NCBI RefSeq assembly: GCF_022179545.1
Contig: NZ_AP025518.1
Coordinates: 1,364,001 to 1,428,000 of the forward strand
Source of the DNA: Mycolicibacterium fortuitum subsp. fortuitum
Lineage (GTDB): Bacteria > Actinomycetota > Actinomycetes > Mycobacteriales > Mycobacteriaceae
Direction of reading: 5' to 3'
Length of the DNA: 64,000 nucleotides
The notes under the pieces are model-generated. The model saw nothing but the letters and a program-made list of their open reading frames with translations. It did no database searches and was not told the DNA's origin. Positions 8,086 to 16,946 of the stretch are shown here, in pieces. Position 1 is the stretch's first letter, and each line of letters starts with the position of its first letter. A program made the translations under genes and the position numbers.

Positions 8086-9230
8086 CATCCGGTCCGCTGC
8101 AGGGTGTTCGGGTCATCGACCTCACCGCGATGGTGATGGGGCCGTATTGCACGCAGATCATGGCCGACATGGGTGCCGACGTGATCAAGGTCGAGACCCC
8201 GGCCGGGGACAACACCCGCTACATCTCGGTCGGACCTGCCGCCGGTATGAGTGGCGTGTTCGTCAACGTCAACCGCGGCAAGCGCAGCGTGGTGCTCGAC
8301 CTTCGGACAGAACAGGGCAAGAACGACCTGCGCGCGTTGATCGCCGACGCCGATGTGTTCATCCACTCGATGCGCGCCAAAGCCGTCAGCAAGCTCGGTT
8401 TCGGGTACGACGATGTGGCGGCCATCAACCCCGGCATCGTCTACACCAACTGCTACGGGTACGGCCGCCGCGGCCCTGATGCGGACCGCCCCGCATACGA
8501 CGACACCATCCAGGCCGAATGCGGACTGCCTGCCGTGCAACAGCAATTGACCGGCGAGGCCTCCTACGTCGGCACGATCATGGCCGACAAGGTGGCCGGG
8601 CTGACCGCGCTCTATGCCACCACCATGGCGTTGTTCCATCGGGAACGCACGGGCGAGGGGCAGGAGGTGGAGGTCAGCATGTTCGAGACGATGGCCTCCT
8701 TCATGCTGGTCGAACACGCCAACGGCGCCATGTTCGACCCACCGTTGAGTCCTGCGGTGTACCCCCGCGCGGTCACGCCCAACCGCCGGCCGTATGAGAC
8801 GAAGGACGGCCACATCGCCGCCCTGATCTACAACGACAAGCACTGGAACGCCTTCATCGACCGGGTGCAGCCGGCCTGGAACACCCCCGATTACGCGACG
8901 CTGGAGCAGCGGGCCCGCCAGATCGACACCGTGTACGGGCTGTTGGCCCAAACCCTCAAAGAACGCACCACCGCCGAGTGGCTGGACCTGTTCGCGGAAT
9001 TGGAGATTCCGGCGGCGCCCATGCTCACACCGGATGAGTTGTTCGACAACGAGCACCTCAACGCGGTCGGACTGTTCGAGACCGTCGACACCCCGCACGG
9101 CCGGGTACGGATGCCCGGTGTGCCGACCTGGTTCTCGCGAACCCCGGGCCGGGTCGCCGGGTACGCACCCGAACTCGGGGCCGACACTGCCGAGGTGCTG
9201 GCCGAGCTCGGCGCGGCAACAACGGAATAG
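8082..9230 (+). CDS. Class III (CaiB/BaiF) acyl-CoA transferase
   Basis: A 382-residue family III CoA-transferase. The N-terminus shows the LQGVRVIDLTAMVMGPYC start with ADMGADVIKVE, then NRGKRSVVLDLRTEQGK. The catalytic Asp should lie in the ADRPAYDDTIQAE region. It moves CoA from a donor thioester to a carboxylate without ATP. It sits between the oxygenase block and the acyl-CoA dehydrogenase block, so it probably provides CoA activation for the acid released by ring opening (inference). ATGA overlap with the previous gene. Confidence 0.92.
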   Translation: MTSGPLQGVRVIDLTAMVMGPYCTQIMADMGADVIKVETPAGDNTRYISVGPAAGMSGVFVNVNRGKRSVVLDLRTEQGKNDLRALIADADVFIHSMRAKAVSKLGFGYDDVAAINPGIVYTNCYGYGRRGPDADRPAYDDTIQAECGLPAVQQQLTGEASYVGTIMADKVAGLTALYATTMALFHRERTGEGQEVEVSMFETMASFMLVEHANGAMFDPPLSPAVYPRAVTPNRRPYETKDGHIAALIYNDKHWNAFIDRVQPAWNTPDYATLEQRARQIDTVYGLLAQTLKERTTAEWLDLFAELEIPAAPMLTPDELFDNEHLNAVGLFETVDTPHGRVRMPGVPTWFSRTPGRVAGYAPELGADTAEVLAELGAATTE

Positions 9231-9241
9231 AAAGGCCAGGA

Positions 9242-10396
9242 GTGGATTTCGACTTTGGTGAGGCGGCCGACTCGCTGCGCGCCGAGTTGCGCACGCTGAT
9301 CGACGAGCAGATACCCGCCGACTACCTCGGCGCGTTCACCGATGACCCTGCCGATCTGGCGGTGGCCCAGCAGTTCTGCCGGACACTGGCCCAGCAGCAC
9401 CTGCTGTGCCTGTCGTGGCCGAAGGAATTCGGTGGCGGCGATGCGTCGGTGTGGGAGCAGACCGTGGTGCGCGAGGAGATGTGGGCGCACCACGAGCCGC
9501 GTGGCGCGCAGTACATGGGTGTCAATTGGGTCGGGCCGATCATCATGCGACACGGCACCGAAGAACAGCAGCGCAAGCACCTGCCGCCGATCGCCAACGG
9601 TGAAGTGATCTGGTGCCAAGGCTTTTCCGAGCCCGAGGCGGGCTCGGATCTCGCGTCGCTACGGACGTTCGCGCGGCGGGTGGACGACGGCTGGCGGGTA
9701 AACGGGCAGAAGATCTGGACCTCCTACGCCACGATGGCGCAGTGGTGCTTCTTGCTGGCCCGCACCTCCAAAGGCGAGAAGAAACAACAGGGGATGACGA
9801 TCTTCCTGGTGCCCATGGATTCCCCGGGCATCACGGTGCGCCCGATCCGGACCATGATGGGCCCGCATCATCTCAACGAGGTGTTCTTCGACGACCTGTT
9901 GGTCACCGAGGCCGACGTGCTCGGCACGGTGGATCAGGGCTGGTCGATCGTGCAGGACGTGGTGTCCTTCGAGCGTGTCGGCATTGCCCGCTACGCCCGC
10001 TGCGAACGGCTGCTGCAGGCCGCACCCGACGTGCTCGGCGACAAGTGGGAGCAACTGCCCGCCGAGCTGCGCGGCCGGTGGGCCCGGATGCTGACGCACT
10101 GCCGCCGGGCTCGGCTGATGGCCTACCGCGTGGTGTCGATGCAGGCCACCGGCCGGGTGAATCCCGGTGACTCAGCGGCATATCGGATCGCGGTGACACG
10201 GCTGGACCAGGAGAGCGCCGAGGTGCTCATGGAGATTGCCGCCGCCCTTCCCCGAGGCGGGAGGTCGGAAGCCGAGTACTTCCGCGCCGAGGTCGAAGAT
10301 CATTGGCGGTACTCACAGGCGTCCACGGTGTCCTCGGGCAGCATCGAGATGCAGCGCATCCTGTTGTCGCGGACGATGTTGGCCGGAAAGGCGTGA
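9242..10396 (+). CDS. Acyl-CoA dehydrogenase, large FadE-type subunit (pair 1)
   Basis: A 384-residue acyl-CoA dehydrogenase. It has the FAD/substrate signature QGFSEPEAGSDLASL, a KIWTSYA strand and a C-terminal SGSIEMQRIL. The Glu of the medium-chain YEGT motif is Ser here, as in the actinobacterial steroid-type FadE subgroup where the base lies elsewhere. It is followed at once (GTGA overlap) by a shorter divergent homologue, the arrangement of alpha2-beta2 enzymes that handle bulky CoA thioesters. GTG start 11 bp after the CoA-transferase, with an AGGAG just upstream. Confidence 0.92.
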   Translation: MDFDFGEAADSLRAELRTLIDEQIPADYLGAFTDDPADLAVAQQFCRTLAQQHLLCLSWPKEFGGGDASVWEQTVVREEMWAHHEPRGAQYMGVNWVGPIIMRHGTEEQQRKHLPPIANGEVIWCQGFSEPEAGSDLASLRTFARRVDDGWRVNGQKIWTSYATMAQWCFLLARTSKGEKKQQGMTIFLVPMDSPGITVRPIRTMMGPHHLNEVFFDDLLVTEADVLGTVDQGWSIVQDVVSFERVGIARYARCERLLQAAPDVLGDKWEQLPAELRGRWARMLTHCRRARLMAYRVVSMQATGRVNPGDSAAYRIAVTRLDQESAEVLMEIAAALPRGGRSEAEYFRAEVEDHWRYSQASTVSSGSIEMQRILLSRTMLAGKA

Positions 10397-11322
10397 CACC
10401 GATGATCCTCGATCTCAGCGACGACGCCAAAGAATTCGGCCGCCAAGCTCTCAAGGCTTTCGAGGGCGCAGGGGGCGATCAGCTGCTGGTCCAGGCCGAC
10501 GCCAAACCGGATACCCGGGCCGGCCTCGTCACGCCGGTACTGGACGGCCTGGGCGCCTTCGAGCTGGAACCCCGTTCCGATGCCGACTCTCTGGAGGCCG
10601 CGGCAGCACTGTGCCGCGCCGCAGGCTATTGGGCACTGCCGTACCCGGTGGCCGAGCGCTTGTCGCGCCCGGAAGACATGGATGTCGACGGCCTGTTCGT
10701 CATCGACGCCGACGCCCCGGCGGCGGCATTGCACGGGCTGGACAACCCTTGGGCCACCGTCACATTGGACGGTACACGCTGCACCGTGGCCGAACTCGGT
10801 GCGTCGGGCCCGTCGTTCGCCACCGCACTCGAGCTGGCCGCCGTGGACAGTACGGGCCTGAGCGACGTCGCGCTGGCCTTGGTGCTGCCGTCGTGGACTC
10901 TACTCGGCATGTTGGACCGGGCCATCGATCTGACGGTCGCACACGTCAGCCTCCGTAAGCAGTTCGGCCAGGCACTGTCGTCCTTCCAGGGGGTGCAATT
11001 CCAGCTGACCGATGCCGAGGTGGAGCGCAGCGGCGTCGACATGCTGGCCAAGCACGCGCTGTGGAGCGTGGCCACCCACCCGGCGGACGAGGCGATCAAC
11101 GATGCACTGGCGCTGCGACTGGCCGCGATCGAGGCCGCGGAAGTGGTGTTCCGAGTGTGTCATCAGCTGCACGGAGCGGTCGGATTCTGCGACGAAACCA
11201 CGCTGTCCTGGCTGTCTCGGTACAGCCAGCCGTTGCGCCGCTTGCCCTTCGGAGTATCCAAGACCCGCGATACTCTGACGGCGCGGTTGGGCCGGCGTGG
11301 ACTCACCGGGTTGTTCTCGTGA
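10393..11322 (+). CDS. Acyl-CoA dehydrogenase-like small subunit (pair 1)
   Basis: A 309-residue degenerate acyl-CoA dehydrogenase that keeps the C-terminal helical domain (RKQFGQALSSFQGVQF, HQLHGAVGFCDE) but has a reduced N-terminal domain and no clear FAD signature. Such proteins act as the partner subunit of heteromeric FadE complexes. The GTG at 10393 overlaps the previous stop (GTGA); an ATG three codons later at 10402 is possible. Partnership with the gene at 9242 is inferred from adjacency and coupling. Confidence 0.85.
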   Translation: MTPMILDLSDDAKEFGRQALKAFEGAGGDQLLVQADAKPDTRAGLVTPVLDGLGAFELEPRSDADSLEAAAALCRAAGYWALPYPVAERLSRPEDMDVDGLFVIDADAPAAALHGLDNPWATVTLDGTRCTVAELGASGPSFATALELAAVDSTGLSDVALALVLPSWTLLGMLDRAIDLTVAHVSLRKQFGQALSSFQGVQFQLTDAEVERSGVDMLAKHALWSVATHPADEAINDALALRLAAIEAAEVVFRVCHQLHGAVGFCDETTLSWLSRYSQPLRRLPFGVSKTRDTLTARLGRRGLTGLFS

Positions 11323-12482
11323 GCGAGCTCGAGGAGTTTCGCACCACCGTCCGAGACTGGTGTGCGACGCACGTCCCGAAAGACTGGCGTGCCAAACAGA
11401 CCGGCGTCGGCGACGACGAGTTCGTGTTGTTCCAAAAATCCTGGTTCGCCGAGCTGCACACCGCCGGATACGCCGTGCCGCACTGGCCTGCCGAATGGGG
11501 CGGCGGTATGTCGGTACCCCAGCAGATCGTGCTGTACCAGGAACTGGCCGCGCACGACGCGCCTCGGCTGGTGTTGGCCTTCGTCGGGATCCACCACGCC
11601 GCATCCACACTGCTGGCCGCGGGCTCCGACGCGCAGCGCAGGAGACACCTACCGGCCATCCTCGACGGTGAGATCTGGGTGCAGGGTTTCTCGGAGCCGG
11701 AGGCCGGATCGGATCTGGCCGCCCTGCGCACCACGGCCCGGGCCGAGGGCGAGAACTTCGTCGTCAACGGCCAGAAGCTGTGGGCCAGTGGTGCTCTGCA
11801 CGCGGACTGGTGTCTGCTGCTGGCGCGTACCGATCCGGAGGCGCCCAAACGGCATGGCATCTCCTACTTTCTGATGGACATGACCACACCCGGTATCGAC
11901 GTGCGACCGATCCGCAACGCCGTGGGGGATTCGCATTTCTGCGAGATCTTCCTCAACGACGTCACAGTGCCCGCGGCCAATCTGATCGGCCCGGTGAACA
12001 AAGGCTGGCAGGTCGCCCAGGCCACCCTCGGTGCTGAACGTGGCATGACCATGCTGGAGCTTTCCGAACGTCTGGGCAATGCGGGTTTCACCTGGCTGCT
12101 GGAGGCCGCGCCGACCGACGATCCGGTGGTGGCAGACCGGATGGCGCAGTTCGAGATCGAGCTGACCGGCCTGCGTGGGCTGTGCCGGGATCTGGTGGAG
12201 CGGACCGAGGCGGGCCGGGCCGGGCCGGCCGATGCCTCGATCGTCAAGCTCTACTACAGCGAATTACTGCAGCGGCTGACCGATTTCGGCGCGGAGATCA
12301 GTGGCCTGGACGCGCACACCGTGCTGACCAAACCGGCCTCCAGCGGCTGGGAGTCGGGTGCGTGGATGCTCGACTTCATCGGATCGTGGGAATGGACCAT
12401 CCCCGGCGGAGCCAGCGAGATCCAGCGCACCATCATCGGTGAGCGCGGGTTGGGCCTGCCCCGAGAACCGAGTGCGGTGTAG
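11319..12482 (+). CDS. Acyl-CoA dehydrogenase, large FadE-type subunit (pair 2)
   Basis: A 387-residue acyl-CoA dehydrogenase with QGFSEPEAGSDLAALRT, KLWASGALHADWC and a C-terminal PGGASEIQRTII followed by GERGLGLPRE, a FadE26/FadE31-like ending. The start is the GTG at 11319, overlapping the preceding stop. The reading frame stays open further upstream, but that stretch lies wholly inside the previous gene. It probably catalyses a second, distinct alpha-beta desaturation in the pathway, together with the next gene. Confidence 0.92.
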   Translation: MSELEEFRTTVRDWCATHVPKDWRAKQTGVGDDEFVLFQKSWFAELHTAGYAVPHWPAEWGGGMSVPQQIVLYQELAAHDAPRLVLAFVGIHHAASTLLAAGSDAQRRRHLPAILDGEIWVQGFSEPEAGSDLAALRTTARAEGENFVVNGQKLWASGALHADWCLLLARTDPEAPKRHGISYFLMDMTTPGIDVRPIRNAVGDSHFCEIFLNDVTVPAANLIGPVNKGWQVAQATLGAERGMTMLELSERLGNAGFTWLLEAAPTDDPVVADRMAQFEIELTGLRGLCRDLVERTEAGRAGPADASIVKLYYSELLQRLTDFGAEISGLDAHTVLTKPASSGWESGAWMLDFIGSWEWTIPGGASEIQRTIIGERGLGLPREPSAV

Positions 12483-13517
12483 ATGAGCGAATTCTCCGAG
12501 TTGCACGACGAGCTACGTTCGGTGGCAACTGATCTGCTCGCCAAGGACACTGTCGACTGGCCGCTGCTGATCTCGGCGGGGTGGGTCGGATTGGACGCGT
12601 CCGAGCACGCCGGTGGTGCCGGCGCCACGTTCGCCGAGGTCGCGGTGATCTGTGAGGAATTGGGCCGGGCCGCCGCGGTCACCGGTTACCTGGGCGGTGC
12701 CGTGCTGGCCGTCGGCGCACTGAACGCCGTGCAACCCAACGAGTCCGGTGACGCACTCTTGCGGGCAGTGGTGGCCGGCAACACCCGTGCCGTGCTCGCG
12801 CTGCCGGGGGCCGGCGAACCCGCACCGTTCGATCTGGCCACCACCAGGCTGGGCTGGCGCATCCACGGCAGTGCATCTTTTGTCCCCGACGCGGCCGGGG
12901 CCCAGCGACTGCTTCTGCCTGCCCGGGACGCCGACGGCGTTGCGGTGCTCGTCGACGTGGCCGCCGATGCACCCGGGCTGACGGTCACCGAGCAACCGGT
13001 GCTCGACGAGACCCGCAGGCTCGCCACCGTGACGGCCGAGGGTGTCGAGGTCGACACGGACGCGGTCTGGCATTTCGACGGCGACTCTGAGGCCGGGATG
13101 CGCGCACTCACCGAACGGGCCGCGCTCGCCGTGGCATGCGACAGCCTCGGTGTCGCGCAGGCCATGCTCGACACCACGGTGTCCTACACCGGGGTCCGTC
13201 AGCAGTTCGGCCGTCCGATCGGCTCGTTCCAGGCGGTCAAGCACGCCTGTGCCGACACGCTCGTGACGATCTCGGTGGCCCGCCAACTGGTCAGCGCGGC
13301 CATCGGGAAGCCCGAACCCCGCGCGGTCTCGATGGCCAAGTCGTATGCCACAGAGACAGCCGTGGCGGTGGCGGGCAAGGCCATGCAGTTGCACGGCGGC
13401 ATCGGCTACACATGGGAGAGCGGGCTGCACGTCTATCTCAAACGGGCCGCGCTCAACCGCTCGCTCTACGGTTCGCCCGCGGAACACCGCACCAGGATCG
13501 CGCAACACTACCGGTGA
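12483..13517 (+). CDS. Acyl-CoA dehydrogenase-like small subunit (pair 2)
   Basis: A 344-residue acyl-CoA dehydrogenase-like protein whose ATG directly follows the TAG of the large subunit. The C-terminal domain is well preserved (RQQFGRPIGSFQAVKH, MQLHGGIGYTWE), while the N-terminal half is short and diverged. It is the second large/small FadE pair in the operon and likely forms a heterotetramer with the gene at 11319. It is the last clearly catabolic gene; an unrelated membrane protein follows after 18 bp. Confidence 0.88.
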   Translation: MSEFSELHDELRSVATDLLAKDTVDWPLLISAGWVGLDASEHAGGAGATFAEVAVICEELGRAAAVTGYLGGAVLAVGALNAVQPNESGDALLRAVVAGNTRAVLALPGAGEPAPFDLATTRLGWRIHGSASFVPDAAGAQRLLLPARDADGVAVLVDVAADAPGLTVTEQPVLDETRRLATVTAEGVEVDTDAVWHFDGDSEAGMRALTERAALAVACDSLGVAQAMLDTTVSYTGVRQQFGRPIGSFQAVKHACADTLVTISVARQLVSAAIGKPEPRAVSMAKSYATETAVAVAGKAMQLHGGIGYTWESGLHVYLKRAALNRSLYGSPAEHRTRIAQHYR

Positions 13518-13535
13518 GCTGCGTACAGTAACTGC

Positions 13536-14096
13536 GTGCGGGTGGCGGCGGGGTTATCGGCGATTGTCGGCGTATTTTTCTGCGGACTCGTCGCATCCGG
13601 GTTTCTGCTGCTCGACTACTACCGGTTGCGTCCGTTTCTGCTCCACCCGGTGATCTTCGGTGTCGCCGGGTGCGTGGCGCTGGCCCTCGCCTGGGGGCTG
13701 GGGATTCGTCAACCGGTGGTCAAATGGCTGGGCGTGGTGCTGATCGTCGTGGTCGGGGTGGTGTGGGGCGGCATGGCGTGGTTTGCGATGGCGCTCGCCG
13801 GAGGCGGACGTGGGCACGAGAGCCAACGGCTCCCATCGCCGAACGGTGACATGGAGATGGTGGTGTTCAGCGGCGGCGGGATCACGATCGACCCGATAAC
13901 TTCGGTGCAGGTGTACACCGACAGGGGGCTGCTGTCACGGGAGAACTACCTGGGCTGCGTCAACGGAGAACATGACGGGCTGAAGGCAGTTGAGTGGACG
14001 GGCCCGAGGACGGTACGGGTCGAGCTGCTGCGTGGCGGGACGACCACCATCACGCTCGACGATCGTGGACGACCCGATCAGACGATCAGCTGCTGA
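13536..14096 (+). CDS. Hypothetical membrane protein
   Basis: A 186-residue protein not recognised as a named family. The first 95 residues contain about three hydrophobic segments (around 3-22, 32-50 and 55-80). They are followed by a polar, probably extracytoplasmic, domain of about 90 residues with MEMVVFSGGG, a single Cys and a C-terminal Cys. GTG start 18 bp after the acyl-CoA dehydrogenase, so it may be read from the same transcript, but nothing ties it to that pathway. Confidence 0.6.
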   Translation: MRVAAGLSAIVGVFFCGLVASGFLLLDYYRLRPFLLHPVIFGVAGCVALALAWGLGIRQPVVKWLGVVLIVVVGVVWGGMAWFAMALAGGGRGHESQRLPSPNGDMEMVVFSGGGITIDPITSVQVYTDRGLLSRENYLGCVNGEHDGLKAVEWTGPRTVRVELLRGGTTTITLDDRGRPDQTISC

Positions 14097-14168
14097 ACCG
14101 CGATGAGTTTTCCGCGCGGGGGCGGTCAGACCTAGCGACCGACCATTCACCGTGAAGGAGACACCATC

Positions 14169-14942
14169 GTGGTTACCCGTCAGAGCGCCCCGCTGGGCGC
14201 CCCCAACTGGATCGACCTGGCCACGTCCGACGTCGAGCGCGCCCAACAGTTTTACGGTGCGGTGTTCGGCTGGGAATTCGAAACCGGCGGCCCCGAGTAC
14301 GGCGGCTATGTCACCGCGGCGGTCGACGGCCAGGTGGTCGCCGGGCTGATGCGCAATGACCCGCAATGGAACGCACCGGATGCCTGGACCACCTACCTGC
14401 ACACCGCTGATGCCGACGCCACGATGGCGGCCGCCGTCGCTGCGGGCGGCAGCAATTGCGGTGGCGTGATGGACATCCCGGCCAAGGGCCGGATGGCGAT
14501 GATGACCGATACCGCCAATGGGTTCTTCGGTCTGTGGCAGCCGGCCGGGCACGACGGCTTCGCACTGTTCAACGAGGCCGGCGCGCCGGTCTATCACCAG
14601 CTGACCACCAGCGACTACGCCAAGGCGTTGGACTTCTACCGGACAGTGTTCGGCTGGGCCACGCAGGTGGTGTCCGATACCGATGAGTTCAGGTACAGCA
14701 CAGCCTCATTCGATGGTCAGGCGCTGGTGGGTGTGATGGACGGATCGGCGTTCATGCCCGAAGGAGCACCGTCGGCCTGGACCACGTTCTTCGGATCCGA
14801 GGATGTGGACAAGACCATCGAGCTGGTCGTCGCCAACGGTGGGGCAGTGGTGCGCGGAGCCGAGGACACTCCGTATGGACGACTGGCTGCGGTGACAGAT
14901 CCGACCGGAGCCGGGTTCAATCTGTCGTCGCTGCAGGGCTGA
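14169..14942 (+). CDS. VOC family protein with two glyoxalase-like domains
   Basis: A 257-residue tandem vicinal-oxygen-chelate protein. The two halves start with PNWIDLATSDVERAQQFYGAVFGW and VYHQLTTSDYAKALDFYRTVFGW-like segments, and each ends with a GRMAMMTD or GRLAAVTDPTG strand. Mycobacteria carry several such hydroxylase/27-kDa-antigen-like proteins; the substrate is unknown. A strong GAAGGAG (14154-14160) stands eight bases before the GTG start. The 3' end overlaps the convergent cupin gene by about 26 bp. Confidence 0.85.
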   Translation: MVTRQSAPLGAPNWIDLATSDVERAQQFYGAVFGWEFETGGPEYGGYVTAAVDGQVVAGLMRNDPQWNAPDAWTTYLHTADADATMAAAVAAGGSNCGGVMDIPAKGRMAMMTDTANGFFGLWQPAGHDGFALFNEAGAPVYHQLTTSDYAKALDFYRTVFGWATQVVSDTDEFRYSTASFDGQALVGVMDGSAFMPEGAPSAWTTFFGSEDVDKTIELVVANGGAVVRGAEDTPYGRLAAVTDPTGAGFNLSSLQG

Positions 14943-15390
14943 GAGCGAAGTCGGCGAAATCGAAGCCGGGCACCACCACGCAACTGACCAGAACGGGCTC
15001 GTCATCGCGCGGCTTGGCGCGTTGCCAATGGCCGGGCGGCACGAGCACTTGCGGGTGCTGCCCGGCTTCGATGTCCGGGCCGAGTAGCCACTCGTCGGCT
15101 GAAGTTCTGTCCGCGCCCACCTCCAGGATCAGCGGGCTACCCCGGTGGTGGAACCACAGCTCGGCGCTGCGGACCGTGTGCCAGGCCGATTGTTGGCCGG
15201 GCATCAGCAGAAACAGGATCGCGGTACCTGCGCTGCGCGGTCCGGAGTAGCCGGGCGGCAGCGAGGCCTGGCTCACCGTCAGTTCGCTACGCCAGGTTTC
15301 TCGGTACCAGCCGCCTTCGGGGTGCGGCGCCAGGTCCAGCTGTCTGGCCCAGTCGGGAAGTTCGGTCACACCCGATAGTCTCGTCGTCAT
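14917..15390 (-). CDS. Cupin superfamily (DUF985-type) protein
   Basis: A 157-residue protein whose sequence (LAPHPEGGWYRETWRS, TAILFLLMPGQQSAWHTV, SAELWFHHRGSPL, VLVPPGHWQRA) matches the DUF985 cupin family, a small beta-barrel with a HxH-type metal or sugar site. Function is unknown. The ATG at 15390 shares its CATG with the ATG of the divergent gene at 15389, so at least one of the two mRNAs has no leader if both starts are right. A longer upstream reading would run through the divergent gene and is not preferred. Confidence 0.75.
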   Translation of the reverse strand: MTTRLSGVTELPDWARQLDLAPHPEGGWYRETWRSELTVSQASLPPGYSGPRSAGTAILFLLMPGQQSAWHTVRSAELWFHHRGSPLILEVGADRTSADEWLLGPDIEAGQHPQVLVPPGHWQRAKPRDDEPVLVSCVVVPGFDFADFALSPAATTD

Positions 15391-15826
15391 GGTTCGTCTG
15401 CGTCCAGGGTGGCGCGTCGCCCCTGGGTGGCTGATAGCTCTGTGTGCCGCGGTCCTGGTGGTGGTCGCCTGGTTGCCGTGGCTGACCACCAGCGCCGACG
15501 GCGGTGGCCGGGCCAATGCTATCGGTGGCGTGGTCGGTAGTGTCCCGATGTCCAGGGGTTTCGGGGCCGGCCAGCTGATCGTTCTGTTTGGCGCCGGGCT
15601 GATCGTGGCCGGTGCGATGGCCGGGCGCGGTCTGTCGCAGCGCTGGGCTTCGGTTGCGGGGCTGGTGATTTCACTGGGACTGGTGGCACTGGCGGTGTGG
15701 TTCTACACGCTCAATGTCAGAGGACCGGTGGCCGCCGGCTACGGGCTGTATCTCGGCGGTGCCATGGCGGTGCTGGCCGGGCTGTTCTCGGTGTGGTCGC
15801 TGTTGTCGACGGTGGGGCAGAGATGA
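15389..15826 (+). CDS. Small integral membrane protein (about four TM helices)
   Basis: A 145-residue protein of no recognised family. It has about four hydrophobic segments (around 13-33, 55-75, 82-102 and 112-138), a polar loop after the first, and a basic N-terminus (RLRPGWR). It is translationally coupled (ATGA) to the GNAT gene downstream. The ATG overlaps the divergent cupin ATG; internal GTG/TTG starts are possible but would remove the positively charged N-terminus. Confidence 0.65.
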   Translation: MVRLRPGWRVAPGWLIALCAAVLVVVAWLPWLTTSADGGGRANAIGGVVGSVPMSRGFGAGQLIVLFGAGLIVAGAMAGRGLSQRWASVAGLVISLGLVALAVWFYTLNVRGPVAAGYGLYLGGAMAVLAGLFSVWSLLSTVGQR

Positions 15827-16428
15827 CCGACTTCGTCACGCCGGTGGAGATGACGGGCCAACGGTGGGTCCGGTTGGAGCCGTTGAGTCCGGCGCACATT
15901 CCAGAGATCGATGACGTCGCCGCCGACGGAGAACTGGGTTCGTTCTGGTACACCGCCCCGCCCCGACCTGGGGCTGCTGCCGAGTGGGTGCGGCAGCTGC
16001 TTGCGCTGCGGGACGCAGACCACGGTGTCAGCTTCGTGGTCCGCACCTTGGACGGCAGGTTGGTGGGCTCCACCAGTTATCTGAATGTCGACGGGCCCAA
16101 CCGCCGGCTGGAGATCGGGCACACCTGGTATGTCGCCGACGTTCGACGCACCGGGGTGAACGCCGAGACCAAGCTGCTGATGCTGGGTCACGCATTTGAT
16201 GAGTTGGGCTGCATAGCAGTCGAATTGCGTACGCACTTCTTCAACTTTGCCAGCCGCGCAGCCATCGAGCGGCTCGGCGCCAAGCTCGACGGCGTGCTAC
16301 GCAGCCACCAACTGCTATCCGACGGTTCCCGTCGGGACACCGTCGTCTACTCGATCCTGGACATCGAATGGCCCGCAGTGCGGTCCAACCTGAAGTTCAG
16401 GTTGGACCGCCGTGGCGGGATCAACTAG
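15823..16428 (+). CDS. GNAT family N-acetyltransferase (RimJ/RimL type)
   Basis: A 201-residue acetyltransferase-3-type GNAT protein. The core shows GSTSYLNVDGPNRRLEIGHTWYV, TGVNAETKLLMLGHAFDELGCIAVELRTHFFN and SRAAIERLGAKLDGVLRSH, the order seen in RimJ/RimL-like enzymes that use acetyl-CoA to modify an amine. The start at 15823 overlaps the membrane-protein stop (ATGA). The 3' end overlaps the convergent hsp20 gene by four bases. The substrate is not predictable. Confidence 0.85.
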   Translation: MTDFVTPVEMTGQRWVRLEPLSPAHIPEIDDVAADGELGSFWYTAPPRPGAAAEWVRQLLALRDADHGVSFVVRTLDGRLVGSTSYLNVDGPNRRLEIGHTWYVADVRRTGVNAETKLLMLGHAFDELGCIAVELRTHFFNFASRAAIERLGAKLDGVLRSHQLLSDGSRRDTVVYSILDIEWPAVRSNLKFRLDRRGGIN

Positions 16429-16874
16429 TCCGCGTCAACTGTGGTGGTTTCGATCGACTTGTGGTCGGCGCCGTGAGCCACTTCGATCTTGCGCGGCCTG
16501 GCGCGTTCGGCCATCGGGATGGTGACGGTGAGGACACCGTTTTCGTACGTGGCGGAGATCGCCGACGTATCGATCCCGTCGCCGAGCGACAGCTGACGTC
16601 GGAAGTTGCCGAAGAACCGCTCATTGGTGAGCCACTGCGCGGAATCTTCTGAACGGGCGGTTCGATGCGCCGAGATGGTGAGTGTGCCGTTGTCGACGTT
16701 GACGTCCACCGAGCCCGGATCGACACCGGGAAGGTCGGCGGTGAGGACGTAGTGGTCGCCGATCTTGCAGAGGTCCATCGGCATGAACCGCGGTGTACGC
16801 GTTGACCCTGTATCGCCTGACAGCAAACTCCTGGTCAACACATCAAGGTCGCTGAAAGGATCAAAACGAAGCAC
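16425..16874 (-). CDS. Hsp20/alpha-crystallin small heat-shock protein
   Basis: A 149-residue small heat-shock protein related to mycobacterial Hsp18/Acr. An N-terminal MLRFDPFSDLD arm is followed by the alpha-crystallin domain (ADLPGVDPGSVDVNV, NERFFGNFRRQLSL, ATYENGVLTVTIP) and a short C-terminal tail. It acts as an ATP-independent holdase for unfolding proteins in the cytosol. A CIRCE-like inverted repeat upstream (16947-16973) predicts HrcA repression and heat induction. Confidence 0.93.
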   Translation of the reverse strand: MLRFDPFSDLDVLTRSLLSGDTGSTRTPRFMPMDLCKIGDHYVLTADLPGVDPGSVDVNVDNGTLTISAHRTARSEDSAQWLTNERFFGNFRRQLSLGDGIDTSAISATYENGVLTVTIPMAERARPRKIEVAHGADHKSIETTTVDAD

Positions 16875-16946
16875 AGTAATTCACCTCCCGTGCGATCTCA
16901 GAGCCCGCCACCCTGGCGGGCAGCCAATCACTGTGCATCGCCGATA

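Noticed and set aside
10303..10392. Upstream extension of the pair 1 small acyl-CoA dehydrogenase subunit
   Set aside because: It lies inside the large-subunit gene; the GTGA overlap start at 10393 is consistent with the rest of the operon.
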